NCBI GenBank assembly: GCA_003224835.1
Contig: QHZX01000219.1
Span: forward strand, 3,545-15,166
Direction: 5' to 3'
Length of the DNA: 11,622 bases
Origin: Acidobacteriota bacterium
Lineage (GTDB): Bacteria > Acidobacteriota > Terriglobia > Terriglobales > Acidobacteriaceae
The stretch's first letter is position 1; every line of letters begins with the position of its first letter. The position numbers were made by a program, and so were the translations under genes. This document shows positions 1-6,707 of the stretch, in pieces. Under the pieces are notes generated by a model. The model searched no databases and had not been told where the DNA came from. It saw nothing but the letters and a program-made list of their open reading frames with translations.

Positions 1-972
1 CACAATGTGAATCAGGTGATGAAAGCACGCAGCCTGTCTTCAGACAGTCTGGTTGTTGAGATTGCCAGCAATGACGGGTATCTCTTGCAATACTACAAGA
101 ACGAAGGCGTTCCGGTGCTCGGTATTGAGCCGGCAGCAAACGTAGCTGAAGTTGCCAGATTCGAACGAGGCATACCCACCGTTTGCGAGTTCTTCGGCGA
201 GCGTCTCGCAACAGACCTAAGTCAACAGGGCAACCGCGCAGACGTGATCCATGCCAACAATGTCCTGGCGCATGTACCAGATCTTAACGATTTTGCTCGC
301 GGTCTTCGGACGTTGTTGAAAGAGGGCGGCGTATGCATCATCGAAGTCCCGTACGTGAGGGATTTGATTGACCGCTGCGAGTTCGACACCATCTATCATG
401 AGCATCTTTCATATTTTTCGCTGACTGCCTTGAGTCAACTCTTTCAGCGTCATTCGATGGCGATTGAGAATGTTGAGCGGCTGGCGATCCACGGCGGCTC
501 GCTGCGAATATTTGTAGCCCATAAAGGCGCGCCACCTGACTCCGCGGTCGGCCGACTGCTGGCCGAGGAGACTGCATGGGGTGTGGCGTCACCGGATTTC
601 TATCGTGGGTTCGCGGCCAGAGTAGAAACGTTGAAGGCTGAACTGCGAGATTTGATCTCGGGGTTAAAAAAGCAGAAGAGGCGGTTGGCCGGATACGGGG
701 CCGCGGCCAAAGGGAGCACGTTGCTGAATTACTTCCAACTGGGATCTGAGTCGCTGGACTTCATTGTCGATCGGAGCACCTACAAGCAGGGCCGCTACAT
801 GCCTGGAGTTCACCTTCCCATCAGCTCGCCTGACAGATTGCTTGAAGAGATGCCGTCCCACGTTCTGCTGTTGACCTGGAATTTTGCAGAGGAGATTCTC
901 GCGCAGCAGTGGGAGTATCGGGAGCGTGGCGGACGCTTTATCATTCCGATTCCCGAAGTCAGAATTGTCTAA
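1..972 (+). CDS. NDP-sugar C-methyltransferase (class I SAM), 5'-truncated by window edge
   Basis: The reading frame is open to base 1 (His-Asn precede the GTG at 7), and the visible protein starts directly before its SAM motif, so the N-terminal zinc-binding domain of this family lies outside the window. Counting from the GTG, motif I VVEIASNDGYLL is at about residues 16-27. The active-site-like YHEHLSYFS follows at about 131-139, and the C-terminal Rossmann-like domain is marked by GYGAAAKGSTLLNYF (about 228-242) and DFIVDRSTYKQGRYMPG. These are the hallmarks of the TylC3/TcaB9-type sugar C-methyltransferases, which usually run to about 400 residues and methylate C-3 of dTDP-4-keto-6-deoxyhexoses in the cytoplasm. 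rfbC follows after 21 bp, so the two are probably co-transcribed. The family is secure. The exact sugar and carbon methylated are inferred from relatives. Confidence 0.88.
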   Translation, partial: HNVNQVMKARSLSSDSLVVEIASNDGYLLQYYKNEGVPVLGIEPAANVAEVARFERGIPTVCEFFGERLATDLSQQGNRADVIHANNVLAHVPDLNDFARGLRTLLKEGGVCIIEVPYVRDLIDRCEFDTIYHEHLSYFSLTALSQLFQRHSMAIENVERLAIHGGSLRIFVAHKGAPPDSAVGRLLAEETAWGVASPDFYRGFAARVETLKAELRDLISGLKKQKRRLAGYGAAAKGSTLLNYFQLGSESLDFIVDRSTYKQGRYMPGVHLPISSPDRLLEEMPSHVLLLTWNFAEEILAQQWEYRERGGRFIIPIPEVRIV

Positions 973-993
973 ATTCGATCGCTAAATAAGTGG

Positions 994-1533
994 ATGATTT
1001 TCATTGAGACAAAATTAGCCGGAGCATTCGTAATTGAACTCGAAAGGTTCGAAGACGAGCGCGGGTTCTTTGCTACGAGCTGGTCCGCAAATGACTTCTC
1101 TGAGAGAGGACTCGACCCAGTACTGGTTCAGTGTAACGTCTCGTTCAATCACAAAAGGGGAACCTTGCGCGGCATGCACTATCAACAATCCCCCCACGGG
1201 CAAGCCAAGTTGGTGCGTTGCACAAACGGTGCGATTTACGATGTGGTCATAGATCTCAGGAAGGATTCGCCAACCTTCAAGCAGTGGGTTTCAGTTGAGC
1301 TGACTGCGGATAATCGTTTGATGTTATATGTCCCTGTTGATTTTGCTCACGGCTTTCAAACATTGGCTGACAAAACTGAAGTGTTCTATCAGATGTCCGG
1401 TGTTTACAAGCCTGAATATGGGCGCGGAGTGCGCTGGAACGATTCAGTATTTGGGATCACTTGGCCCATCGACCATCCGATTATCAATGAGCGCGATCGC
1501 GCTTATTGTGATTTTGAAGCTGACGCCGCTTAG
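994..1533 (+). CDS. rfbC: dTDP-4-dehydrorhamnose 3,5-epimerase family (RmlC)
   Basis: A 179-residue cupin of the usual RmlC length. The family epimerises C-3 and/or C-5 of dTDP-4-keto-6-deoxyglucose in the cytoplasm. Visible signatures are ERGFFATSW (22-30), RGTLRGMHYQ (55-64) with the expected catalytic His62, KLVRCTNGAIYDVVIDLR (72-89), VPVDFAHGFQ (113-122), the conserved Tyr132, and GRGVRWND (143-150). Asp168 in the late NERDR stretch fits the Asp that partners the catalytic His. The ATG at 994 starts right at the usual N-terminus (IFIETKLAGAFVIE), though no strong Shine-Dalgarno is visible. Flanked by C-methyltransferases and a ketoreductase rather than by rmlA/B/D, it may act on a 3-C-methylated intermediate as a 5- or 3,5-epimerase instead of in plain rhamnose synthesis. 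Family membership is near certain; the precise substrate is not. Confidence 0.93.
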   Translation: MIFIETKLAGAFVIELERFEDERGFFATSWSANDFSERGLDPVLVQCNVSFNHKRGTLRGMHYQQSPHGQAKLVRCTNGAIYDVVIDLRKDSPTFKQWVSVELTADNRLMLYVPVDFAHGFQTLADKTEVFYQMSGVYKPEYGRGVRWNDSVFGITWPIDHPIINERDRAYCDFEADAA

Positions 1534-1562
1534 TTGATCTTGTGGTAACTTCTGCAGCCAGG

Positions 1563-2474
1563 ATGAAGAAGGTCTTAGTTACCGGAGCCAGCGGTTTCAT
1601 TGGCCGTCATTGCTTGCCGATTCTCGGGGCCAAGGAGTTTGAAGTTCATGCGGTGGCAACCGGGCCGCGGTCTGACCTCGACGTCGCTGTGCATTGGCAT
1701 TTTGCTGATCTGCTTGACGGATACGAGGTCCGGGTTTTGATGGACGCAGTCAGGCCAACGCACCTCTTACACTTGGCTTGGTACGCGGTTCCCGGAAGGT
1801 ATTGGACTGCAACGGAGAACCTTGATTGGGTGGCGGCCAGTCTCGATCTGCTAAAGGCTTTCGCGAATCATGGCGGTTCGCGAATTGTAATCGCCGGGAC
1901 TTGTGCCGAATACGACTGGAGTGAAGGCCTTTGCTCAGAGAATGCAACTCAGCTTGCGCCTTCCACTCTTTATGGCACCTGCAAACACGCTCTCCGAGTC
2001 ATTGTCGACGCCTATGCTGCTCAAAATAACTTAAGCGCGGCTTGGGGGCGTCTGTTTTTTTTGTACGGTCCCCATGAATATCCACAGAAACTGGTCTCCG
2101 CAATAATTCGTTCGCTGCTCTCGAACGAGCGGGCGAAGTGCACGGCGGGCGATCAGAAACGAGATTTCTTATTTGTGCAGGATGCCGCTTCCGCGTTCGC
2201 CGCGCTGTTGGATAGCAACCTGCAAGGCCCAGTTAATATTGCCTCGGGACAGGCGATCGCGGTCAAAGAAGTAATAGCAAAGACAGCAGAATTGCTTAGT
2301 CGGCCTGAGCTGATCGATTATGGCGCTCTGCCCCCGCCCCCGAGCGAACCATCGCTGGTTGTTGCGGACGTCAAGCGACTCAAGGAGGAACTGCGATGGT
2401 CTCCAAGCCATGACTTAACCGATGGTTTGCTTAAGACAATCGATTGGTGGAGGGGTGAACTCGCACAGCTATGA
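1563..2474 (+). CDS. NAD(P)-dependent sugar epimerase/dehydratase-type reductase (extended SDR)
   Basis: A 303-residue extended SDR protein. From the ATG at 1563 it opens with MKKVLVTGASGFIGRH, whose GxxGxxG nucleotide-binding motif sits at residues 8-14. The active-site motif is Y137-x3-K141 in STLYGTCK, preceded by GTCAEY (112-117), and the C-terminus ends LKTIDWWR as is usual for the family. An in-frame GTG at 1542 would add seven residues; I prefer 1563 because the Rossmann strand normally starts immediately after Met. Such proteins in deoxysugar clusters are typically NDP-4-keto-6-deoxyhexose 4-reductases or 4-epimerases. Placed between rfbC and a C-methyltransferase, reduction of the 4-keto group after methylation and epimerisation is the likely role, but this is inference. 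The stop overlaps the next start as ATGA (2471-2474), implying translational coupling. Confidence 0.85.
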   Translation: MKKVLVTGASGFIGRHCLPILGAKEFEVHAVATGPRSDLDVAVHWHFADLLDGYEVRVLMDAVRPTHLLHLAWYAVPGRYWTATENLDWVAASLDLLKAFANHGGSRIVIAGTCAEYDWSEGLCSENATQLAPSTLYGTCKHALRVIVDAYAAQNNLSAAWGRLFFLYGPHEYPQKLVSAIIRSLLSNERAKCTAGDQKRDFLFVQDAASAFAALLDSNLQGPVNIASGQAIAVKEVIAKTAELLSRPELIDYGALPPPPSEPSLVVADVKRLKEELRWSPSHDLTDGLLKTIDWWRGELAQL

Positions 2475-3643
2475 ATACGCCATCGAGATGCCCGATATGT
2501 GAATCAGAAACCCTTTCCGATTTTCTGTTTCGCGGCAAGGTTCCCATTCACCAAAACATGTTGATGCGAGATCAGCAGTCGGCATTGAACGTGCCGCGTG
2601 GTGACTTGACTCTGTGTGTTTGTCAGAGCTGTGGATTCATCTTCAATCGATCGTTTGCTCCGCCGTCATCAATGTACGGCGAGGAGTATGAAAACACACA
2701 GGCTTGCTCGCCTTCATTCGCACAGTACATGAACAGACTCGTGGAGCATATTATTGTGGATCGCGAGGTTCGCAATTCTCATGTTGTCGAAGTCGGCTGC
2801 GGGAACGGTCTCTTCCTGCGAAAGCTAGTCGCTTACGATGGATCCCAAAACAAGGGGTTCGGTTTCGATCCGAGCTATCGAGGCGAGTTGATCGATTTAG
2901 ATGGCAGGCTGAGTTTTGCAAATCGTTATTACGATGAACAGTGCGCCGACGTGCCGGCTGATGTCGTTGTCTGTCGTCACGTGATTGAGCATGTTGCTCG
3001 ACCAGTTGATCTTCTGCTCACGATCAGAAGAGCTTTGGTGCGCGCGGAACGGCCGCGACTATTCTTCGAAACCCCCTGTGTTGAATGGATCTTGAAGAAC
3101 CGAGTCATGTGGGATTTCTTTTACGAGCATTGTTCGTACTTTACCGCCGCGTCACTGACGACGGCGTTCGAGATGGCGGGGTTTCAAGTTGACGACGTCC
3201 GAACTGTTTTCGGGGATCAGTATCTGTGGTTAGAAGCTTCGTTGACGAATATACGCCCAAGTGTATCGAAGAACGGGGAGGATATCGTCGGTCTGGCGGC
3301 AGACTTTGCCAAATCAGAAGCGGAAAGCATGGGCTGGTGGCGCGAGAAGATTCGCCGATTGTCTGCCGGCGGAAAGGTCGCCTTGTGGGGCGCAGGCGCC
3401 AAGGGGGCCACGTTTGCAAATATGATCGATCCTGAGCGATGCTGGATTGACTGCATCGTAGATCTAAATCCTGCTAAGCAAGGACATTTTCTGCCGGGCA
3501 CTGGCCATCCTATCGTTAACTATTCAGACCTATGTGCTCGGGGGGTTGAGACCGCGATCGTCATGAATCCAAACTATCGCGAAGAAAATTTCAAGCTGTT
3601 GAGCCAGGCTGGTCTCTCGGTGCATCTGATCGATCAAATATGA
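2471..3643 (+). CDS. NDP-sugar C-methyltransferase with zinc-binding N-terminus
   Basis: A full-length 390-residue protein of the same superfamily as the gene at 1-972. An N-terminal zinc-ribbon-like domain has CPIC at residues 7-10 and CQSC at 51-54. The SAM-binding motif VVEVGCGNGLFLRKL is at 105-119, RHVIEHV forms a later core strand, and the C-terminal domain carries LWGAGAKGATFANM and IVDLNPAKQGHFLPG. The catalytic-region motif reads FYEHCSYFT, keeping the Glu-His pair but with Tyr in place of the first His of the usual YHEH. It diverges clearly from the first copy, so the two probably act on different substrates or positions rather than being a recent duplicate. The start at 2471 overlaps the preceding stop (ATGA), and its own stop overlaps the next start (ATGA at 3640-3643). 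That marks a translationally coupled operon. Confidence 0.88.
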   Translation: MNTPSRCPICESETLSDFLFRGKVPIHQNMLMRDQQSALNVPRGDLTLCVCQSCGFIFNRSFAPPSSMYGEEYENTQACSPSFAQYMNRLVEHIIVDREVRNSHVVEVGCGNGLFLRKLVAYDGSQNKGFGFDPSYRGELIDLDGRLSFANRYYDEQCADVPADVVVCRHVIEHVARPVDLLLTIRRALVRAERPRLFFETPCVEWILKNRVMWDFFYEHCSYFTAASLTTAFEMAGFQVDDVRTVFGDQYLWLEASLTNIRPSVSKNGEDIVGLAADFAKSEAESMGWWREKIRRLSAGGKVALWGAGAKGATFANMIDPERCWIDCIVDLNPAKQGHFLPGTGHPIVNYSDLCARGVETAIVMNPNYREENFKLLSQAGLSVHLIDQI

Positions 3644-3690
3644 AATTGACAATAGACACCACGGACCGGGCCGATCATTCAGCTTCCTGA
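3640..3690 (+). pseudogene. Severed 5' end of the CmcI-like gene
   Basis: The ATG at 3640 overlaps the preceding stop as ATGA and encodes MKLTIDTTD. From memory this is the characteristic N-terminus of cephalosporin-hydroxylase/CmcI-family proteins in polysaccharide clusters. After about nine family-like codons the reading changes to RADHSAS and stops at TGA 3688-3690. The next family block, GPIIQLPEDL, appears immediately downstream but in another frame (from 3668). The residues normally lying between these blocks, around 40-50 in relatives I recall, are absent. The junction therefore falls near 3664-3668, and the lost length is not a multiple of three. This could be a true deletion or an assembly error. 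Confidence 0.65.
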
Positions 3691-3697
3691 AGACCTG

Positions 3698-4270
3698 ATG
3701 CGCATTCAGGAAGTCATCTATCGCGTCCGCCCCGACGTGATTATTGAGACTGGCATCGCGCATGGTGGATCACTGATATATTACGCCAGCCTCTGCCAAG
3801 CCATGAATCACGGGCGGGTGATCGGCGTCGATATCGACATCAAACCGGAGAACCGTAGGGCGATTGAAGAGCACGAGTTGAGCAAACTGATCGTCCTCAT
3901 CGAAGGGAGTTCAGTCGCGCCCGAGGTTGTGCAGACGGTGCACTCGTCAGTTAAACCGGGTGAGACGACTTTGATATTGCTTGATTCGAATCACACTAGG
4001 GCCCACGTCGCCAGTGAACTCGAGGCCTATCATGATTTGGTTACGCCCGGTTCTTACGTTATCGCGACGGACGGTGTGATGAAAGACCTGTACGATGTTC
4101 CCCGTGGTAGACAAGAGTGGGAGTCTGACAATCCGGCAGCCGCCGCTATAGAATTTGCGAAGGCACATTCGGAATTTGTCATCGAAGAACCGGCCCTTGA
4201 ATTCAATGAGGGGTTGATAACGAATCGAATTACATACTGGCCTTCGGCATTCATCAGGAGAATACGCTAA
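3698..4270 (+). CDS. CmcI / cephalosporin hydroxylase-like family protein, N-terminally truncated
   Basis: A 190-residue ORF with the C-terminal four-fifths of a CmcI-like protein (often annotated cephalosporin hydroxylase or rhamnosyl O-methyltransferase, normally about 240 residues). Visible motifs are ETGIAHGGSLIYYAS (17-31) for the SAM-type fold, VIGVDIDIKP (41-50), LLDSNHTRAHV (94-104), and ATDGVMKDLYDVPRG (123-137), ending in WPSAFIRRIR. In glycan clusters the family is usually taken to O-methylate sugars. Family-like residues GPIIQLPEDL precede this Met in the same frame back to 3668, so the annotated start is only the first usable Met after the lesion described at 3640. A TAG at 3653-3655 closes the frame upstream. 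The Rossmann core looks complete, but the N-terminal segment is missing. Expression would need re-initiation, since no good ribosome binding site is visible. Probably non-functional. Confidence 0.75.
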   Translation: MRIQEVIYRVRPDVIIETGIAHGGSLIYYASLCQAMNHGRVIGVDIDIKPENRRAIEEHELSKLIVLIEGSSVAPEVVQTVHSSVKPGETTLILLDSNHTRAHVASELEAYHDLVTPGSYVIATDGVMKDLYDVPRGRQEWESDNPAAAAIEFAKAHSEFVIEEPALEFNEGLITNRITYWPSAFIRRIR

Positions 4271-4317
4271 CTACTCTTCGATTGCGTGAACCGGACCCGC
4301 GAGTCAAAAGCCAAAAG

Positions 4318-4488
4318 ATGTCTGAGAATTCGGTTTTGTATTTGTATTTAGCAAGTCCCACGGAAAATTCGCGCGGGCTCAATCTGCCATCCGCGTTGAA
4401 TCTTACCAGGGAACAGGTTGCTTATGTCGGCGATGCTTTGCGGTCGCTCTTAGGTGGTGAGGGCAAACTCGCTGCGCCTCAGGAGTAA
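4318..4488 (+). CDS. Small ORF with an aminotransferase-like tail (possible gene remnant)
   Basis: A 56-codon ORF from the ATG at 4318 (a TTG at 4282 would extend it by 12). Its second half, RGLNLPSALNLTREQVAYV followed by GDALRSLLG, resembles the extreme C-terminus of DegT/DnrJ/EryC1/StrS sugar aminotransferases, where a LNLPSS-x-NLT-type block precedes the last helix. The first half (SENSVLYLYLASP) does not match what should stand upstream in that family, and nothing of the PLP-binding domain is present. I therefore read it as a leftover 3' end joined to unrelated sequence, although a genuine small protein cannot be excluded. The final codons contain the AGGAG that serves the next gene. Confidence 0.4.
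   Translation: MSENSVLYLYLASPTENSRGLNLPSALNLTREQVAYVGDALRSLLGGEGKLAAPQE
4481..4485 (+). promoter_or_regulatory. Ribosome binding site for the GT2 gene
   Basis: AGGAG lies six bases before the GTG at 4492 and partly inside the last codons of the small upstream ORF. It is one of the few strong Shine-Dalgarno sequences in the window and supports GTG rather than a later codon as the start of the glycosyltransferase. Confidence 0.7.
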
Positions 4489-4491
4489 GTA

Positions 4492-5235
4492 GTGAACAAC
4501 TCGTCTCTCGTCAGCATCGGTCTCCCTAGTTTCAATCGCGCGCAAGACTTGAAGCACGCCATTGAGTCGGTCCTGACACAAAGCTATACCAACCTTGAAA
4601 TAATAATTTCTGACAACGCTTCAACGGATGACACTCAGCAGTTGTGTGAAGAGTTTGCTGCTCAAGACAAACGAATCCGCTACATTCGCCAAGCGGTGAA
4701 CCGTGGCCCGGCCGCCAACTTTGCGACGGTGCTGGATGGGGCGCGCGGTGAGTTCTTCATGTGGCTGGGCGATGACGATTGGATTGATCAGGATTACGTT
4801 CGTGAATGTGTGGGAGTTTTGACGGCGAACGCCGATTTTCAACTCGCCTGTGGTTGTGCGCGTTATTATCGCGGTGGAAGTTTTCTCTTCGAGGAAGAGC
4901 CGATCAACCTTTGGCAGGATGATCCAGCCGAACGGGTGCTCGGTTACTTTCGCCAGGTGAATACAAATGGAATGTTCTACGGCGTGACCAGACGAAGTGT
5001 GCTCGCCACACTTGAGAAGCCGAATGGCATAGGAGGCGATTGGCTCGCTATTGGTCAGTTAGCGTTCATCGGCAAGAGTCGAACTCTCGAGTCCGTTCAT
5101 GTTAACCGGTCCCTGGGGGGCGCGTCGCAGCAGGATGTCAGGACGGTGATGGTGTCGACGTACGGTTTGCCCGCCGCGTTTGCCAGGATGCCCTTCGTGA
5201 TAGTTGCCTGGAAGGTATTCGCGGACTTGGCCTAA
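4492..5235 (+). CDS. Glycosyltransferase family 2 (GT-A), C-terminus frameshifted
   Basis: A GT-A fold inverting-type glycosyltransferase that would transfer a sugar from an NDP donor on the cytoplasmic membrane face. Residues 5-15 hold the first strand (SLVSIGLPSFN), SDNASTDDT is at 40-48 for nucleotide binding, and the metal-binding DxD lies in WLGDDDW (91-97). The acceptor half continues through NTNGMFYG and GGDWLAIGQLAFIG. The GTG start is set by AGGAG 4481-4485. The protein stops at 247 residues, ending FADLA, with TAA at 5233. Reading one frame on from that point gives a further basic, helical 60-odd residues of the kind that ends many polysaccharide GT2 enzymes and helps membrane association. 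A single-base insertion near 5225-5233 is therefore likely. The catalytic domain itself is whole, so activity may survive. Confidence 0.85.
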   Translation: MNNSSLVSIGLPSFNRAQDLKHAIESVLTQSYTNLEIIISDNASTDDTQQLCEEFAAQDKRIRYIRQAVNRGPAANFATVLDGARGEFFMWLGDDDWIDQDYVRECVGVLTANADFQLACGCARYYRGGSFLFEEEPINLWQDDPAERVLGYFRQVNTNGMFYGVTRRSVLATLEKPNGIGGDWLAIGQLAFIGKSRTLESVHVNRSLGGASQQDVRTVMVSTYGLPAAFARMPFVIVAWKVFADLA

Positions 5236-5419
5236 ATCGGCCAAAAGTATCATTAGGAGATTCAAGCTGTTTGGCCGGCTGGAAAAAATAATTGAAATTC
5301 CGAAGAAGATGGGAAAATTCATCGCCGGTTTGTTTGCGCGACTGCAAACAAAACTAATCTTGAGAACAAGAATCAAACGCAGCGTTCGAAAAGCGGGACC
5401 GAGTAGGCCCGGCAAGTGA
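5236..5419 (+). other. Probable C-terminal tail of the GT2 gene in the +1 frame
   Basis: Immediately after the GT2 stop, the +1 frame (open from before 5204 to the TGA at 5417-5419) encodes a lysine/arginine-rich, helical stretch containing KSAKSIIRRFKLFGRLEK and MGKFIAGLFARLQTK. Its position, composition and seamless take-over from FADLA suggest it was the membrane-associating tail of the same protein. It has no start codon context of its own. This is inference from reading-frame behaviour and general family architecture. Confidence 0.5.
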
Positions 5420-5444
5420 AAAGCTTTCTACCAAGTCGAATAAG

Positions 5445-6623
5445 ATGCACATCCTTTATGACGGTGAAGTGTTCCGCTATCAAAGTTTCGGCGGAATCAA
5501 TCGCTACTTTGAAAATGTCATTCGCAATCTCCCATCCGAGTTCAGGCCGACGCTACTAACCACCGTTGATGGCGATATGAGTCAGGTCGTTCATCCCAAC
5601 CTGAAAGTGGTTCGGTACGGCCGAGAGCATCTGAACGAAATCTCCGACCGCGTCAACATTCAGAATTTTTCCTACCGACTGGATCTGTACGCCCACAAAA
5701 AACTGGAGGCGTGGGGAAAAAATCTAACCAAGCGCGAAATGGAATCGTGGGACCGTTTGGGCCGCTTCCGGCGTTTTGATGTGGCACATCCGACTTACTA
5801 CTGGTTAATCACCAAGGGCGAAATCAGCGACTATCGCTGTCCCGTAGTCATTACGGTCTGGGACATGACTTATGAACTGTTTGGCGGCAACTACCTGGAC
5901 CCGACGGGCGAACGAAAAGCCTTAAAGAAGAAGTCGATCATGGCCGCCGATGCATTGATCTGTATTTCGGAGAATACGAAACAGGACTTGATGCGACTGT
6001 TTTCGATTCCGGAAAGCCGAATCACGGTCACGCATCTGGCGACGCACTTGAAAGCCGAAATGTCACACGGGCCGGAATCTGTGCCTACGCGTCCCTATTA
6101 TCTTTACGTTGGAGCGCGACATCAGCACAAGAATTTCCGATTACTGTTGCAGGCTTTTAGCAAGGCCGTGTCGATTGAGCCTGATTTATACCTATATGTT
6201 GTGAGCCAGCCGGGGTTCAACCAGGACGAGAGAAAACATATCGCAGATCTCAAGCTGAGCAATCATATCGAACAACAATGCGAGGCGACTGACGAACATT
6301 TGGCCAAACTCTATCGCTGCAGTGTGGGCCTGGTATATCCTTCGCTTTACGAAGGCTTTGGCCTGCCGCCACTCGAGGCGATGTCCTGCGGCACTCCCGC
6401 GATCGTTTCGGATACTTCTAGCATTCCGGAAGTTGTGGGTGATGCCGGACTTTATTTTGATCCGCATTCGTTGGATGAACTCGCGGAGAGGTTGGTTGAG
6501 CTGCGCCGTAACGACGTTCTTCGGCAGGAACTCATTTCTAAGGGATTGGCCCGCGCTGAATTGTTCGACTGGCGGAAGACGGCAGCTGAAACCGTAGGCG
6601 TTTATCGCGGCTTGATTCGTTAA
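5445..6623 (+). CDS. Glycosyltransferase family 4 (GT-B)
   Basis: An intact 392-residue retaining glycosyltransferase of GT-B fold. The N-terminal domain opens MHILYDGEVF with the glycine-rich FGGINRYF (15-22) typical of GT4 mannosyl/glucosyl-type enzymes. The domain-boundary region shows VVITVWDMTYELF (134-146) and ICISENTKQDL (172-182). The donor-binding domain begins YYLYVGARHQHKN (218-230) and includes YPSLYEGFGLPPLEAM (298-313) with the E-x7-E pair at Glu303 and Glu311, then SIPEVVGDAG. It should add one hexose to the growing lipid-linked glycan at the inner membrane; donor and linkage cannot be read from sequence. It starts 25 bp after the GT2 tail frame ends and has only a weak ribosome binding site. 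No lesion is visible, in contrast to both neighbours. Confidence 0.92.
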   Translation: MHILYDGEVFRYQSFGGINRYFENVIRNLPSEFRPTLLTTVDGDMSQVVHPNLKVVRYGREHLNEISDRVNIQNFSYRLDLYAHKKLEAWGKNLTKREMESWDRLGRFRRFDVAHPTYYWLITKGEISDYRCPVVITVWDMTYELFGGNYLDPTGERKALKKKSIMAADALICISENTKQDLMRLFSIPESRITVTHLATHLKAEMSHGPESVPTRPYYLYVGARHQHKNFRLLLQAFSKAVSIEPDLYLYVVSQPGFNQDERKHIADLKLSNHIEQQCEATDEHLAKLYRCSVGLVYPSLYEGFGLPPLEAMSCGTPAIVSDTSSIPEVVGDAGLYFDPHSLDELAERLVELRRNDVLRQELISKGLARAELFDWRKTAAETVGVYRGLIR

Positions 6624-6707
6624 TTCTCGGAACATATAAGAGGCTCAATCCCTCAATTTACTAGTACCGCCCCATTATTTTCTGTGTTATATAGTGGCCT
6701 TCACGTC

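Noticed and set aside
1542..1562. GTG at 1542 as the start of the SDR gene
   Set aside because: It adds VTSAAR before the canonical MKKVLVTGASGFIG. The ATG at 1563 is where the family normally begins.
3640..3690. Regulatory leader peptide of 16 codons before the CmcI-like gene
   Set aside because: Its first nine residues match the family's N-terminus and no attenuator structure or codon bias is visible, so a broken gene start explains it better.
5225..5240. Programmed +1 ribosomal frameshift in the GT2 gene
   Set aside because: There is no slippery sequence or internal Shine-Dalgarno of the prfB kind, and other simple lesions nearby make an indel more likely.
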